Shown here: one piece after another, positions 1 through 12,019 of the stretch
How positions within the stretch are numbered: the stretch's first letter is position 1
Layout: every line of letters starts with the position of its first letter
Source: Vitrella brassicaformis
Lineage: Eukaryota; Sar; Vitrellaceae
NCBI GenBank assembly: GCA_001179505.1
Contig: CDMY01000531.1
Location: forward strand, 190,685 to 254,684
Length of the DNA: 64,000 nucleotides
Direction: 5' to 3'
The notes under the pieces: generated by a model
What the model saw: only the letters and a program-made list of their open reading frames with translations
The model's database searches: none
Told to the model about the DNA's origin: nothing
Translations under genes and position numbers: made by a program

Positions 1-406
1 TCTTCATTTTCAGGCAGAAGTGTGACTCAGTTTAACACTTAAATGGGCCCGCCCGCACCACAAGCACCACAAGCACAACCATTCCGCGCTTCCTAGCGAC
101 ACTCTCTGAGTCCTCCCTCCCTCTCCCTCCCTCCCTCCCTCCCTCCCTCCCTCCCCATTCATGGCTTAGAAAATCGTGTACTTGGCCTTACTGCACTGCA
201 GCTGTAGCACCCTGCCGCCCAGCCCATTCCGCACAAACCCCTTAACGCAACGCAGCCCGCCCCGCCCAGCCCCTTAGATACATGATGTATGGCGACGAGA
301 GAGAGAGAGAGAGAATGGAGAAGAGGTAGACACGTCAAATGGACAGACGCAACAAGAAGAAAAAGATAGCGTGCATGGACTGAGTGAGTAACATGAAGCA
401 AACCCA
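1..406. repeat. Direct repeat, copy 1 (cut by window start)
   Basis: The first ~406 bases recur almost exactly at 1305-1689. Both copies begin with tcttcattttcaggcag and end at gaagcaaaccca, after which they diverge. The copies differ mainly in the length of a CCCT-type pyrimidine run (around 115-155 here) and of a GA run (around 297-315). Copy 1 may extend left of the window. No coding potential is evident. Confidence 0.9.
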
Positions 407-1304
407 TGCCCCCGGTGCCGCTTGGTGGAGGGAAGGAGCCACCTGACAGATAGCTGAGATGGGTGGCTGGTGTGCTGGAGGGTTGTGGGAGACGCTGTTG
501 TTTTTATGTGCCACTAGTAAGGATGGGTGGTGTGGGTGTGCTGGGTTTGGGGGCGGTGGTTTGTATAGGTTGCATCCATCGTTCATGAAGGCCGAGTAGG
601 AGGGGAGTTTATCTGTTGTGTCTCTGCGCGTGTGCGTGTGCGTGTGCTTGTGCGCGTGTGTGTGTGTGTGTGTGCGTAAGTGAGACGCCGTCTTGTTGTC
701 CTTACAATTCGCTTCACTCACGGCTGTCTCTTTCTTGTTTCTCTAGTGTTCTCTTCGTCTCAACACTTAACAAGACATTCACACCACATACAATCAGACA
801 CTCACACACGGCACACGAAGCGAGCAGTCAAGAGCAGTGGTGGGGCAGACAGGTAGACGGACCACACACAATCCCCACACACAACACAGCACACGAATTG
901 GCCGCCGCAGACACCACCACACACATGTACCACGGCAAGCTGAGCCAAGACAGGACAATACAGCAGACAGGCTGGCACGGCAAGGCATGGCAAGAGAGCG
1001 GTCCGCGACCATACGTGCCTTCGTTGGTCAGTCTTGTCGGTTGTTCGGAGGCCTGCAGTGCAATGCATCGGCCGGCCGCTCCCTCACTGAAAAACGGACA
1101 CAGCGACAACACCGCACGACGCGAGAAAGAGACGCAACAAAAAGCCATTGACAGGCAGACGGACGGGATGGATGGATAGATTAGACGGCAGGACCACCCC
1201 ACCCCACCACACACCACAGCATGACCCATGGAAAGGCCCCTTCCTCCTCAAAGGCGCCTTCCTCCTCAAAGGCGCCTTCCTCTCTCTCTGTCATCGTTCC
1301 TTGA
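407..1304. other. Non-coding spacer between direct repeats
   Basis: This stretch holds GT-rich and CA-rich low-complexity sequence (a GT run near 630-675 and many ACAC stretches near 780-930) and, at about 1231-1285, three tandem 18-bp units of the type aaaggcgccttcctcctc. Open frames exist on both strands, but they follow the simple repeats and match no family I know. I see no gene. Confidence 0.5.
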
Positions 1305-1689
1305 TCTTCATTTTCAGGCAGAAGTGTGACTCAGTTTAACACTTAAATGGGCCCGCCCGCACCACAAGCACCACAAGCACAACCATCCGCGCTTCCTAGC
1401 GACACTCTCTGAGTCCTCCCTCTCCCTCCCTCCCTCCCTCCCCATTCATGGCTTAGAAAATCGTGTACTTGGCCTTACTGCACTGCAGCTGTAGCACCCT
1501 GCCGCCCAGCCCATTCCGCACAAACCCCTTAACGCAACGCAGCCCGCCCCGCCCAGCCCCTTAGATACATGATGTATGGCGACGAGAGAGAGAGAGAATG
1601 GAGAAGAGGTAGACACGTCAAATGGACAGACGCAACAAGAAGAAAAAGATAGCGTGCATGGACTGAGTGAGTAACATGAAGCAAACCCA
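1305..1689. repeat. Direct repeat, copy 2
   Basis: Second copy of the sequence at 1-406, about 1.3 kb downstream in the same orientation, slightly shorter because its CCCT and GA runs are contracted. The two copies plus spacer look like a recent tandem segmental duplication or two copies of one dispersed repeat. Confidence 0.9.
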
Positions 1690-2403
1690 AGCAGTGAGAG
1701 TGATTAAGTGGGTGGTGAGCAGATTGCCCAACACGCAGCCAGAAGCAGAGGAGGGGGAGAGGACTGGGGCAATGGGGGAGGGGAAAAGGGTGTCAGCAAG
1801 GGGGAGTGAGGAACAAATGTGTCTGAAAAATCACCCGACAACCGAGGAAACGAAACCCCGCGCGAAAATCATGAGCATGAGACGAATCGAGCGCTATATA
1901 GGTGCCTGTCTGCCTGCTCTGGCCTCCCTCGCCCACCATATCGATCCCATCTCTGACGGTCGCATTCACTCGGTCGCAAAAACGAATGAAAAAGAAGCAT
2001 CGAATCGCCCACCCGGCAGGCTGGTTGCATCGTACCGCAACACACCAACCACGAACACACACACACACATCTCGCCGCCGACACCACCGAATTACGTCTG
2101 ATGCGGGACACGACTCACGAAGACATGCACACACACACACAGATACAGATAGAGATAGAGAGAGGGAGGGAAGAGCCGAGTTGAGCCGAGCCGACACAAT
2201 ACAGCAGCCACCAACAAAGCCGACCTGATGGCTGTCCGCGCCGCATAAGCCCGTCGGTTGACGGCCTCACGTCAGCTGGACAGTCACGTCGCATCATACA
2301 CCTGGCCCCTCCCTAGCCCCTCCCTCACCGCTCAGATCACAAAACACCCACACCCTCCACTAAAAGAAGAAAGACGAACCCCCCACACCCACACCCACAC
2401 ACC
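1690..2403. other. Intergenic, 3' of channel gene
   Basis: About 700 bases with AC/AG microsatellites (near 2055-2075 and 2128-2175) and no convincing gene. It lies downstream of the minus-strand channel gene, so its terminator or poly(A) region should be here, though no clear signal is visible. Confidence 0.4.
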
Positions 2404-5400
2404 CTACTTGTGCGCGGGCCGCAGGCGTTGGTCGCTCTCCTGAGTGGTGAAAGTGGCGTGTCGCTGCTTGGGCCTGGCCGCACGGCCCTCCCCGCCCTCC
2501 GTGGGTGACGGCGTCAACTCGTCCGTCGGCAGCCGGGCAAACGTCACGTTGACGGCGCCCGACGGCGTGTTGAATGCGTTGGGGTCGCCTGAGATAGACG
2601 GTGTGGGGAGCTGGAGGCCGGCTGGGCGGTCGGAGGGGGCGCGGCTGGAGTTGCTGTCCTGGTCCTCGTGGTACTCCTCCGATTTAAAGTACACCGACAC
2701 CGCGTTGGTCAGCTTCGGATCCAGCACCGAGCTGAGAAAGGGGGCCGCATGGCTGGGCTCGGCGAGAAGCGACGGCTGGGGGCCGCGGCGGGCCTCCTGG
2801 GGCTGCTGCAGCTGGCCGTTGGAGCCCTCTGCAGCAGCAGTGCTGGTACTCATGCCTCTGCTGCCACGGTGTCTCACGTCCTCCCGAACAGCCGGGCGCG
2901 CCTCCTCGTTCTCGGGCAGCGTCGCCAGTCCCGTCAAGCTGACCAGCTTCTTGCCCACGTCGTATGTGACTCCCGACTCCAGTCCGTCGACACGGGGCGA
3001 GTCGTCATCGCCCGGCACGCTCTCGGTCAGCTGCACGGGCTGGATGATGCCCGTCCAGGGCTCCGGCTCCTCGTCGAGGTTCTCGTCCGGCAGGCCGCCC
3101 TTGGGCGGGGAGGGAGGGGGCGGTGGAGGGGGCAGGCCGTTCTCCTCATACATGGACGAGGCCGTCAGCAGCGGCAGCTCGGTCGGGTCTACGCGGGCGG
3201 GGGGCGACAGTGAGCCCTTCTCGAGATCCCTCTCGTCGGGGCCCTTGCCACCACCCGTCAACACCACCCCGGTGGCCTCATCGTCGGTGTCATGCTCGCC
3301 CCCTCTGCGGGACCGGTTGCCCGCCCCGCGCTTGCGCCAGTAGAGGTAGAATCGTCGCGTCTTGTCGCCGGTTGCCCCCTTCTTGTCCCCGCGACCGCCG
3401 AAGATGCCACGGATGCTGCTGCCCATGGTGAGGCGGCGGCTGGGGGAGGAGCCACCGCCACTCTTCTTTCCCGCAGACTTGTTGCCGCTGCGCTCGACCG
3501 ATGTGTCGGGGTCGTCGAGGTCCGACTGAGTGCGGTTGCCCGAGCCACCGCCGCCTGGTTTGGTGGGGAAGGAGTATGAGCGGCCCGTCTCGGGCGAGTC
3601 GTCCTTGCCGTAGTTGGCGTCGCGGGTCACCATCTCCCTGAGCTCGGCGAGCTTCCGCTCGTCGGTGGTGTCTGGGAGACGGCTGTTGCTGGCCGAGAGG
3701 TTGAAGTTGGAGCGGGAGTTGTTGCGATTGGTGCTGGAGGTGGGGGACCGGTGGGTCGTGTGCAGCGGGTCGAACATGTTACACGTGGACGTGCCAGCCC
3801 TGAACGAGGGAAGGAGGAGAAGGGTGGTGGATGGTGGGTGTGTTTGGGATGGGGATTGCAGGCGTACCGTGCGACTTGTGCCTGCCAGAGTGCGTTGAGG
3901 ACCTTCATGATGTGCTCCTGGTTGCGCTCTATCATCGACAGGCGCGTCAGCACCTGCAGCAAATCCTTGCTCTTGGCACCACCCTGGACACACACACACA
4001 CACACGCCACACATCCTTCCAAATGCACTGTGACACAGATGACACCAGTCTTCAGGATCTCGCCCGCCGACCGACCTTGAGCCTCTGCACGCCGAAGATG
4101 AAGTCGTCCATCTTGATCTCGCCCTCCTTGCGCCTGCCCGTCGGGTCTCGCGTCTCGAAGTCCACCGTCAGCTGGTCACAGAGACCCAACAGGTCGTTGG
4201 GCTCGCACTCATACATCTTCATCAGACGCTGACAGACAAAAAAGAACGAGGCACCACAAACACGGTTGGAGTGTGCGCAGAAGCGCCATTTCTGTCCGTG
4301 TCACCCATCCATCCGCCCACCTTGAGTTCAGCCTTCTCCATGACCTGGGCGAGCCTTGTCTTGGTGAAGGAGTCGTTCATCTCGCTGAGCTGCACGTCCT
4401 GGTACACGTCGGAGCGGCTCATCCGCCGCTTCCCTTTCGGCGTGTTGCCTGACCGGTCCACCAACGACGTCAAACTCTTGAAGAACATTCCCCTCACACC
4501 CTTCGGACTCGGCGCACCACCCGCCATCCCGTTGGTGCGGGCGTGAGTGGGCGAGGGGTCCTTGGGGTCACTCATGGAGGCCTTGGCCTCCTCCTCTTCT
4601 GCTGCGGTGGTCAGCGAGCCGATAGTGCCCCGTTGGGCCATGTCGGTGCGCTCGTTGAGTCGGTCGCCGCTGCCGTTCGGCGAGTCGGGGCGGACGCCGG
4701 CGTTCATGACGCGGATGAGCATGCGGCGAAGCTTGCGGATCTCACGGTGGTTCTCAAACTCACGGCGCTTCTCGTCCTCGCGCGACATCTGAACGACAGA
4801 AACGGTGGGTGGGTTGTGTGTGGTTGTGGCCTGTTGTGTCTGGTGTGGTATGGGTACCTGTGTGGCGCTCTCGACGAGGACGGCAGTGATGAGGTTGGTG
4901 AGAGCGAAGACGGATATACAGATGAAGCCCACGAAGAAGAGCCACATCCAGGCCTGCTGCTTGATGACCACCTCAGTGGCGTCCGTCCAGTCGTCTACAC
5001 ACACCATACCACACCGCACCGGGCACGACAGTATTGCACGGTCCATATCTGTATGTTTCCGTACTCACCGAGTGTCATGATTTGGAATAGAGTGCGCATT
5101 GACGTGACGACTGTGCCGAACCGCAACTGGACCTCCTCCTTCTCCTCTTCGGTGATGAGCGGCTCCCCGTCCTCGTCACTCAGCAGGCGCGGCGACGGCC
5201 AGAGGCCGTCCAGACCCATCAGTGACCGCCTTGAGGAGCCCTTCTCGACAAAGGCCTCGCACTGCTGCTGCAGGAGGGGAATGACGATGCCGAAACGGTC
5301 CTGGAGCTCAGCCGCATCCGCCTCTGTCAGATTGTTGGTGAGATTTCTGCACTGCTCCTGAGCCAACGAGAAGGAGAAGGGCCATGTTAGTGCAATGCCT

Positions 5401-6733
5401 CGGAGTGGCTGTGTGAGGTCTGGGCTGCCTTACCGCGATCTGGTTTGAGGATGGATCCTCTTCGGGCTGGAAGTCGCTCGAGAATCCGATCATGGTGGTG
5501 GCGAATGTGCCGAAGACGAAGAGCATGATGGCCGTGATGATGACGCCCCACACGAGGGTCTTCAGACTGTACGTGATACCGCTCGTCAACATCCAGCTGC
5601 ACAGAGGCGGGCACACAGACAGACACAAAGAGATGGACATAGCACGTCATCATTGTCTGTGTGTTTCCGTGTCTTACAATTCTCTGAAGACGGTGTGGTA
5701 TCTGAGAGCGCGCGATATGCGCAGTGCTCGTATGATACGCAGGATGGAGAGTTTTCGCCACGCCATCTCTGCGTTTGAGGTCCACCCCAGACCGGGCAGC
5801 CACATCGATATGGCCCACGGCAGGATGGTCATGAACAAAATCCCCAAGTCGATCCAGCTGTAGACGTCCTGTAAGCATGGAGGGCACACAGACAGAAGAG
5901 CCGATTTATCTGGGCTCTTGTGTGGGCGTGTGGGTGTGTGGGTTGGTGAATGGCTGTGAGGTTGACCGACCTTGAAGAACCTTCTGCCGAGGACGACGAT
6001 CTTGAAGATGATCTCGGCGACAAAAAGGAATAGACAGGCGAACTGTATCCCGATCCACGGCCACTTGTTGACGGTCTGGTCACGATGACTGTCATCGACG
6101 CACAAGCACACAGGCACATTGATCGCACATGTCTGTGGTGTGTGTTTGCTGTCGTTGAACATGCCTACCTAAAGGATGTCTCAATCCAGACAGCGATACA
6201 GTTGAGAACAATGACGCCCCACACGCAGAGCTCAAACTGCCAGCTCTTGGCGATCTTCTGCAGCTTCGTCAAGTGCTCCATCTCAAGCTCGTCATCCTCA
6301 ACTTGTAAAGCCTACACACTCACACACACAGCACAGCAAATCCCACCTCAGTTCAGCAGCCATGCATCCCCAATCTCCCTCCTGTGTGTGCGCGTGTGCT
6401 GCCCACCTCGACGAAGTATCTGAGGCTGCCGTGCTGCTTGCGGTAGAGGCTCATCTTCCTGCGATTCCGCCGCATGGCCTCGCTGTATGAGTGCTTGTAG
6501 GGCCGCTCGTCGCCCACCGACACGGCGTGAGGCAAACCGGGCGGCAGTGGCTCCGCCTCGTCGCCCATGTCCGCCACCTCGTTGTTGCTCGTGTCCTTCC
6601 GCAACGTGATCATTGCTGGCTCGGAATTCTGCCTGTGCTGCACTTCAGGAGCAGGAACAGATCCCCCGGACGGCGTGCTGGAGGGATCCCTGCTGCCCGT
6701 TCCTGTCGACGCGTTGTTGTTGCTCTGCGCCAT
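2404..6733 (-). CDS. Single-domain voltage-gated cation channel, CatSper/NaChBac-like
   Basis: A six-transmembrane ion-transport channel split over about nine exons. The chosen start at 6733 opens an acidic cytoplasmic N-terminus (exon 1 to about 6407). S1 (near 6170-6310) reads ELCVWGVIVLNCIAVW. S2 (near 5975-6090) contains FACLFLFVAEIIFKIVVLG. S3-S4 (near 5680-5870) ends in a voltage sensor with arginines every third residue (RIIRALRISRALR). S5 lies near 5460-5600. The pore exon (5070-5360) joins across an intron to give TLFQIMTLDDW, and S6 (4860-5000) contains SVFALTNLITAVLVESA. A long cytoplasmic tail follows: a basic coiled helix (REIRKLRRMLIRVM), then Ser/Gly/Pro-rich sequence, with the stop at 2404. 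The T-L-D-D-W filter resembles CatSper and Nav/Cav repeats, so Ca2+ or Na+ selectivity is inferred. The gene is divergent from the FAM184-like gene 250 bp away. Exact exon borders in the tail are unsure. Confidence 0.85.
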
Positions 6734-6983
6734 CTGCCTTCAGTCAGAGGTAGCCGCGCGATGAGCGATCAGAGGCGAGTTGCCCTCTGTCCCGAGGCGG
6801 GATCAAAACTGAGATACGAAAACCTCATCAACAGCCTTCAACATTCGCGCCAAGTGCGCAAAACCCGCATCCGAATTCCGGTCTATCTAAGCTCGCAAGA
6901 GCCTGCGAGCTTAGCTCGCATGCCCCCGTCTGCATGCAGTTCTTTTGACCGCGCTCTTGTGCTGGCCCGTGGCCCCCCGACCG

Positions 6984-9900
6984 ATGACTGCCAAGATGGA
7001 TGGGTCGGAGCTGCATCACAAGATGAGCAAGAAGATAGCCCAGCTGACCAAGGTCATCTTCCACCTCAACACCAAGGCCGACGAGCAGGAAGTGTACCTG
7101 CAGGCTGTGTCATCCGCATACGAAAAGGAGATCGACCAGATTGTCAAAGACGCCAACCAGAAACTCGCCAAGACCACAGAGGCGCTCGAGAAACTCCGCA
7201 ACGACAAGTGAGCACTGCATTCTGAATCACTGGAAGAGGAAGGACACGCAGACACACAAAGCGTCCATTCCTTATGTCGTTTGTCTGCCCTGGACTGCAC
7301 TGCACTGCACTGCACTGCAGAACAAGCGGCAAGGAGATCGACCAGCTGAAGGTGCGCATCGACGAGGAGAAGAAGACGGCTCTGAAGCAGATTCAGGACT
7401 ACAGGAAGGCGTGTGAGGACCGCGAGCAGAAGATCAACCGCCAATGGGGCGAGAAGATGGCCGGCGTCACCGGAGAACTCATCGACCTCAAGAACAAAAT
7501 GAAGGAACATATGGAGAAGTGCAAGGAGGCACTCACTACCATCGAGCAACAGACGGGTGGGGCCGGTCGTCTCTGTGTCTGTGTACGGGATGTGCGTGCG
7601 AGAGGGTGTGTGTCGTTCAGGTCAGCTGGAGATGACCAAGAAGAGACAGCACCGCGAGATAGAGGACATCACCCGCCAGCACAACGACCGCTACAACGCC
7701 CTCGTCGCCGAGAAGGAGGAGAGCGAGAACCAGCTGCAGAAAGAACTTGACGCAGAAAGAAACGTATGAGACCAGCACCCTCACGGACCCCTGATCACCA
7801 TTCATTGTCCCTTTTGCAGAAGCTCCATCGTGCTGTCGAGAGTCAACGGAAGGCGCGCAGCGAGGCCGACCGCACGAGAGAGGACCTCCAGAACGAGGTA
7901 GCTGAGCTGAGACAGAAGTGCGAGACGGCGGCCGAGGAGGCCGAGAGCCTACGGGGGAAGCTGCGGGTCATCGAGGATGAGCACAAGGCACAGCTCAAGA
8001 GGGCCACTCAGGAGAACCAACAGCTCAAGAAGGAGTGAGACATACAAAAATACGAGGAAGCGCTCAGACGCTGATCGATTCGTGTCTTGTTTATAGTCTT
8101 GAGACGGCCCGGTCGTCAGGCGACGGCCTCTCCTCCCAGGTAACCGAGAAGCAGACGGAGCTCGACCAGGTGCAGACAGCACTCCAGACCATACAGGTGA
8201 GCCAGTGACATGTGTGAGACACGCTCCAGACACCCATCTTTGCGTTGACTGCTACTCCAGTCCGAGCTGACAAGCGAGAAGAAGGCCGGCATGGACCTGC
8301 TGCGGCAGCTGGAAAACGAGAGAAGAAACGCTCGGCAGTTTGAGGACCAGTGCAACAAGTAAGGCCGGGAACGAAGCAGCCTCCAATGTGTTGTGATTTC
8401 GTTATCCGGTCTGCACGCAGAGAGAAGGAGAGGACTAGAGCGGCCGAGGCGGCCGTTGAGGCGTCTCGTGAGGAGCGCAAGAACCTCGAGAGGAAGCTGA
8501 GGGCAGACATCGATGCCGCCAACAAGAAGACACAGGGACTGCAGGAGCTCCTCAACCAGGCCAAAGGTGGGCCCTGCAGCATAGAGTGGACAAATGGTCG
8601 CTGTGTGGTGATTGTGTTTCTGTTGCATACACGCTCAGATGACGCGCAGCGCCAGCGATCAGCAGCCGCGGAGGCAGAGGAGAACTACCAGCGAGTCAAG
8701 GTTGAGCTTGAGGGTGTGCAGGGCGAGTCATCACAGAAAGAGAAGACCTTGCAACAGAGAAACGAACGGCTGGAGCTGCAGGTAGGGAACAATTGGCCTT
8801 TCTAGCCTCCATCCATGCCGTCTGTGTCGTGTTCTTTGTGTGTCTGTCCAGCTTACACAGCTGAAGGATCATTTGAAGCTGACTGAGAGTGCCCTGGAGG
8901 ACACCATCGCCAAGGGCAAAGCCGATAGAGAGGTGTGCCGGCCTGACACACGAAGCGCAGCACTACATGCTGTCATCTTATTGTCAGGAGCACCAGAAGC
9001 GCGAGAGTAGCATGAACGACACCATCGCGCAGCTCAAGCGCAGCACAGAGTCCTCTCAGGCCAGGCTGCAAAAGGAGGCAAGCAGACACATCACACCGAT
9101 CCACATAAGCGACGCTCTCTCACCCTGTGTCTCTTGCCTCAGTGGGAGGACAAGCTCAATGCGCTTGAGTTGGACCTAAGGGAGGAGCTGATGACCAAAG
9201 CAAATGCTGAGAAGCAGCAGCTCATCGAGCGATACACGCAAGAGCGGGATCAGGTGAGGCAGCAAGCATTGCTGATGCATAAATGGACGGGCCGGAGACA
9301 CTTCCTGTCTCTGCTACAGGAGAGGACTCTGAGGGAGAAGGCAGAGGAGGAGAACCAAAATCTTGCTGAGCAGATCGAGAATGCCGAAAGGTGGGCGCGT
9401 GCCGATCCCGTCTAACGGTCCCTGCACCCACTCCTGTCTCTTCCTCTCGTTCCCAGATCCCTTCAGGCCTCGAACGCAGAGAGGGAATCTGAGCGGGCGG
9501 CTCAGGAGGCCCATTCCAGCCAACTCCAGGCCGAGATCGACAAGACACACAAGGAGCGTGATGCTTTGTCCGCCGACTATCAAGCGATGCAGAAGCAGAT
9601 GGTTGACAAGGACAAGGAACTCAAGCAGTTGCAGAAGGTGACCATGAAAAGTCGGAGATCCACACCACATTGTTGTGTCCCCGTTCATCTCCTGTGTGTC
9701 GTCAGGATCTGGAGTTGGCTGTCAAGAAAAGCGCGAGTTCGCTGCAGTCTCAAATTGATGACCTCAAAGCCGATCACGAAGAGGCGCTGGTCAAGGAGAG
9801 GCGCCAGAGGGAGAGGGAGGTGGAGGAGCGCTCGCAACGAATCCGGCACCTCACACAAAAAGTAGAGTCGCTCGAGAATGAACGAGACGCAACTGTAAGT

Positions 9901-11732
9901 CAGCACTGTGCAGCATACAGAGACCAAGCGGCACACTTCTGTGTGTCAGGTGAAGTTTTGGCGTCGAAAGGTTGAAGAGCTCGAGGGGTCGATGGCCGAC
10001 TCGAAGTCGCACCTCATCAGCACCGCACAGGAGCTGCAAGACTACCAGCAGCAGATACAGAGACAGACCGAGGAAATGCAGGAGAAGGAGAGGTGTGTAG
10101 ATGATATGCACAGAAACCATGAGCGAGGATAATGTCGTTCTGGGTCTTGTCTGTGCAGACGCTTTGACGCTGATCTGCACTCCTTGACGGAATGCCATCA
10201 GCACGAGATGAAAGAGGCGACCAAGAAGCACACATCCGAGCTGGAGGGGATGAGAAGGGAGCTGACCGACACCCACAGACAGCAGCTCGACGCACTGACA
10301 ACCAAACAGAAGGAGGAGGTGAGAAGAGAGTCCACAAAACACACACGTCATCAAGCTGGCTGACTCCTGTGCAGGTCCAAAGACTGTCGTCCGAGCACCA
10401 GGCCAAGGTCCGGTCGCTTGAGAGCGACCACAGAAAAGCCGTCACAGAACTGGAAAGGCAGCACCAGCAGGCCATTGAGGTAGGTCGTGAAGCAGCACAC
10501 CTTACCCTGCATAATGCCTGGCTTCCTATGTTTCATTCAGGTGGTGAACGACCGTTTGAACGACGCGCGACAGGCGCACATGAGGGAGGCATCCGTGCTC
10601 AAGAGAGACCTGCAGCAGGAGAGAGAGGTAATCACATCATCCCACCCACGGACACGGGCCTTCATCTCCTCATGTCTCCTATATTCCTCATGTCTCCTCC
10701 TTCCTATCCACAGGACCGGTCGTTGGCCGACGCAGAGGTGACAAGGCTGCAAGCGGACGTCGAGCACCGAAAGGCAGAGGCGGCCAGCCTGCAGGCGACG
10801 CTGAAACAGACCACCGAGCGGTTTGAGAAGGAGATTGTCGGCCTCACCACTGCGCACACGGCCAAGCTGCAACAGCTCAACAGCGACCACCGGCAGGCCA
10901 TGCAGACCCTCAAAACCGTCCAGGCAGAGGAGACACAACGCCTTGAGGAGCGCTTTGCACAGGTCTCACACGGCCACACGCAGTGTAATGGGTGCCCATT
11001 ACTGCACATCTGCCATATCTCTCGTCTGCCTCCAGGAACGTGGCGCGTTTGAGGGCGAGATAGGGGATTTGAATCGTGAGGTGCAGAAGTGGCAACGAAT
11101 GTATGACAACAGGCCCTCACGGCCAGAGGACGTGCAGAAGATTGAGGAGTACGAGAAGCAAATCGTCGACAGAGAGGTGACGGACTCGGACACAAGGACG
11201 ACACACCACAAGGACTGCCCGTTGTCTCTGGCCGTGCAGGGTGCGATTCGCAAGCTGCATGACGACATGCAGTACTATCGTCTGGAACTCGTCAACAGGT
11301 GCCCTCGGCCGACACCAGAGACACACAAAGACTGATCCGTCCATGTGCTTCGTCCACAGGGAGCAGAACTACAACAGGGTGTTTGGTAACGCGCCCAACA
11401 TCGGCGTCTTCAATCCATTGGACAAAAAGGAGAAGAGCGGGCCAAGAATACTCCCACAAACAAATGGAGCTGTTTTGGGTACAAACACAGATCGAGACGC
11501 AGGACAAGTGGCCTTCAGAGGCGCATGTCTGAACCTCTGTGTGTGTGCGTGTGTGTGTGTGTGTGTGTGTTTGTGAGGCATTGGGAATGTGTCGGGTTCT
11601 GGTGACTCTCTGGGTGCTGTGGCAGTGCCGCCTCAGGCGGCCAACGGCCGCGGGAAGCAGCGAAGGAGCAGGACCAAAGACAGCCTTGGCAGCAACACCA
11701 GCAACAGGCCACCATCAGGCGGACATAGATAG
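6984..11732 (+). CDS. FAM184: FAM184-family coiled-coil protein
   Basis: A long, almost wholly coiled-coil protein encoded by many short exons. The N-terminus after the ATG at 6984 carries the family signature HHKMSKKIAQLTKVIFHLNT, which closely resembles the start of animal FAM184A/B. The C-terminus has YYRLELVNREQNYNRVFG followed by GVFNPL, again the FAM184 end signature. Between them are heptad-rich, Glu/Lys/Gln-rich helices. Clear joins include exon 1 ending at 7207 and exon 2 starting at 7321. The last exon probably starts after a cag near 11623 and stops at 11732 with a basic tail. The final donor (11,400-11,560, GT-rich) is uncertain. FAM184 function is poorly known; a link to microtubules or cilia is only suggested by the company it keeps here. 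No enzymatic motif is seen. Confidence 0.8.
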
Positions 11733-12019
11733 ACGGGATGAGCAGACAGACAGACAGACAGACAGGGAATACGCATGTGTGGCTTTTTTTCTGTGTCCGA
11801 TGAAAGGGGCTTGTGGGTAGGAGGGGAGTTTGCCATTTGCTGCTGCTACTGTGAAGCCTTTCCACTCGCTGTGTGTGTATCACGTGTCTCTTCTGTCCAT
11901 TCATGGATACATGCGTGAGTCGAATTCGTGTGTCGAGAAACGATGAATGGATACAGGACAGACATCGACTTGGTCTCAATGTACTTGTGTGTGAGCGCTA
12001 CATCCATCCATCCGTCCGA

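Noticed and set aside
616-1179. 187-residue plus-strand open frame
   Set aside because: It begins in a GT-repeat (Cys/Val/Ala alternation) and continues through CA-rich DNA; composition follows the repeats and no domain is visible.
2444-3343. 299-residue plus-strand open frame
   Set aside because: Antisense of the disordered channel tail; Ser/Gly/Pro composition only.
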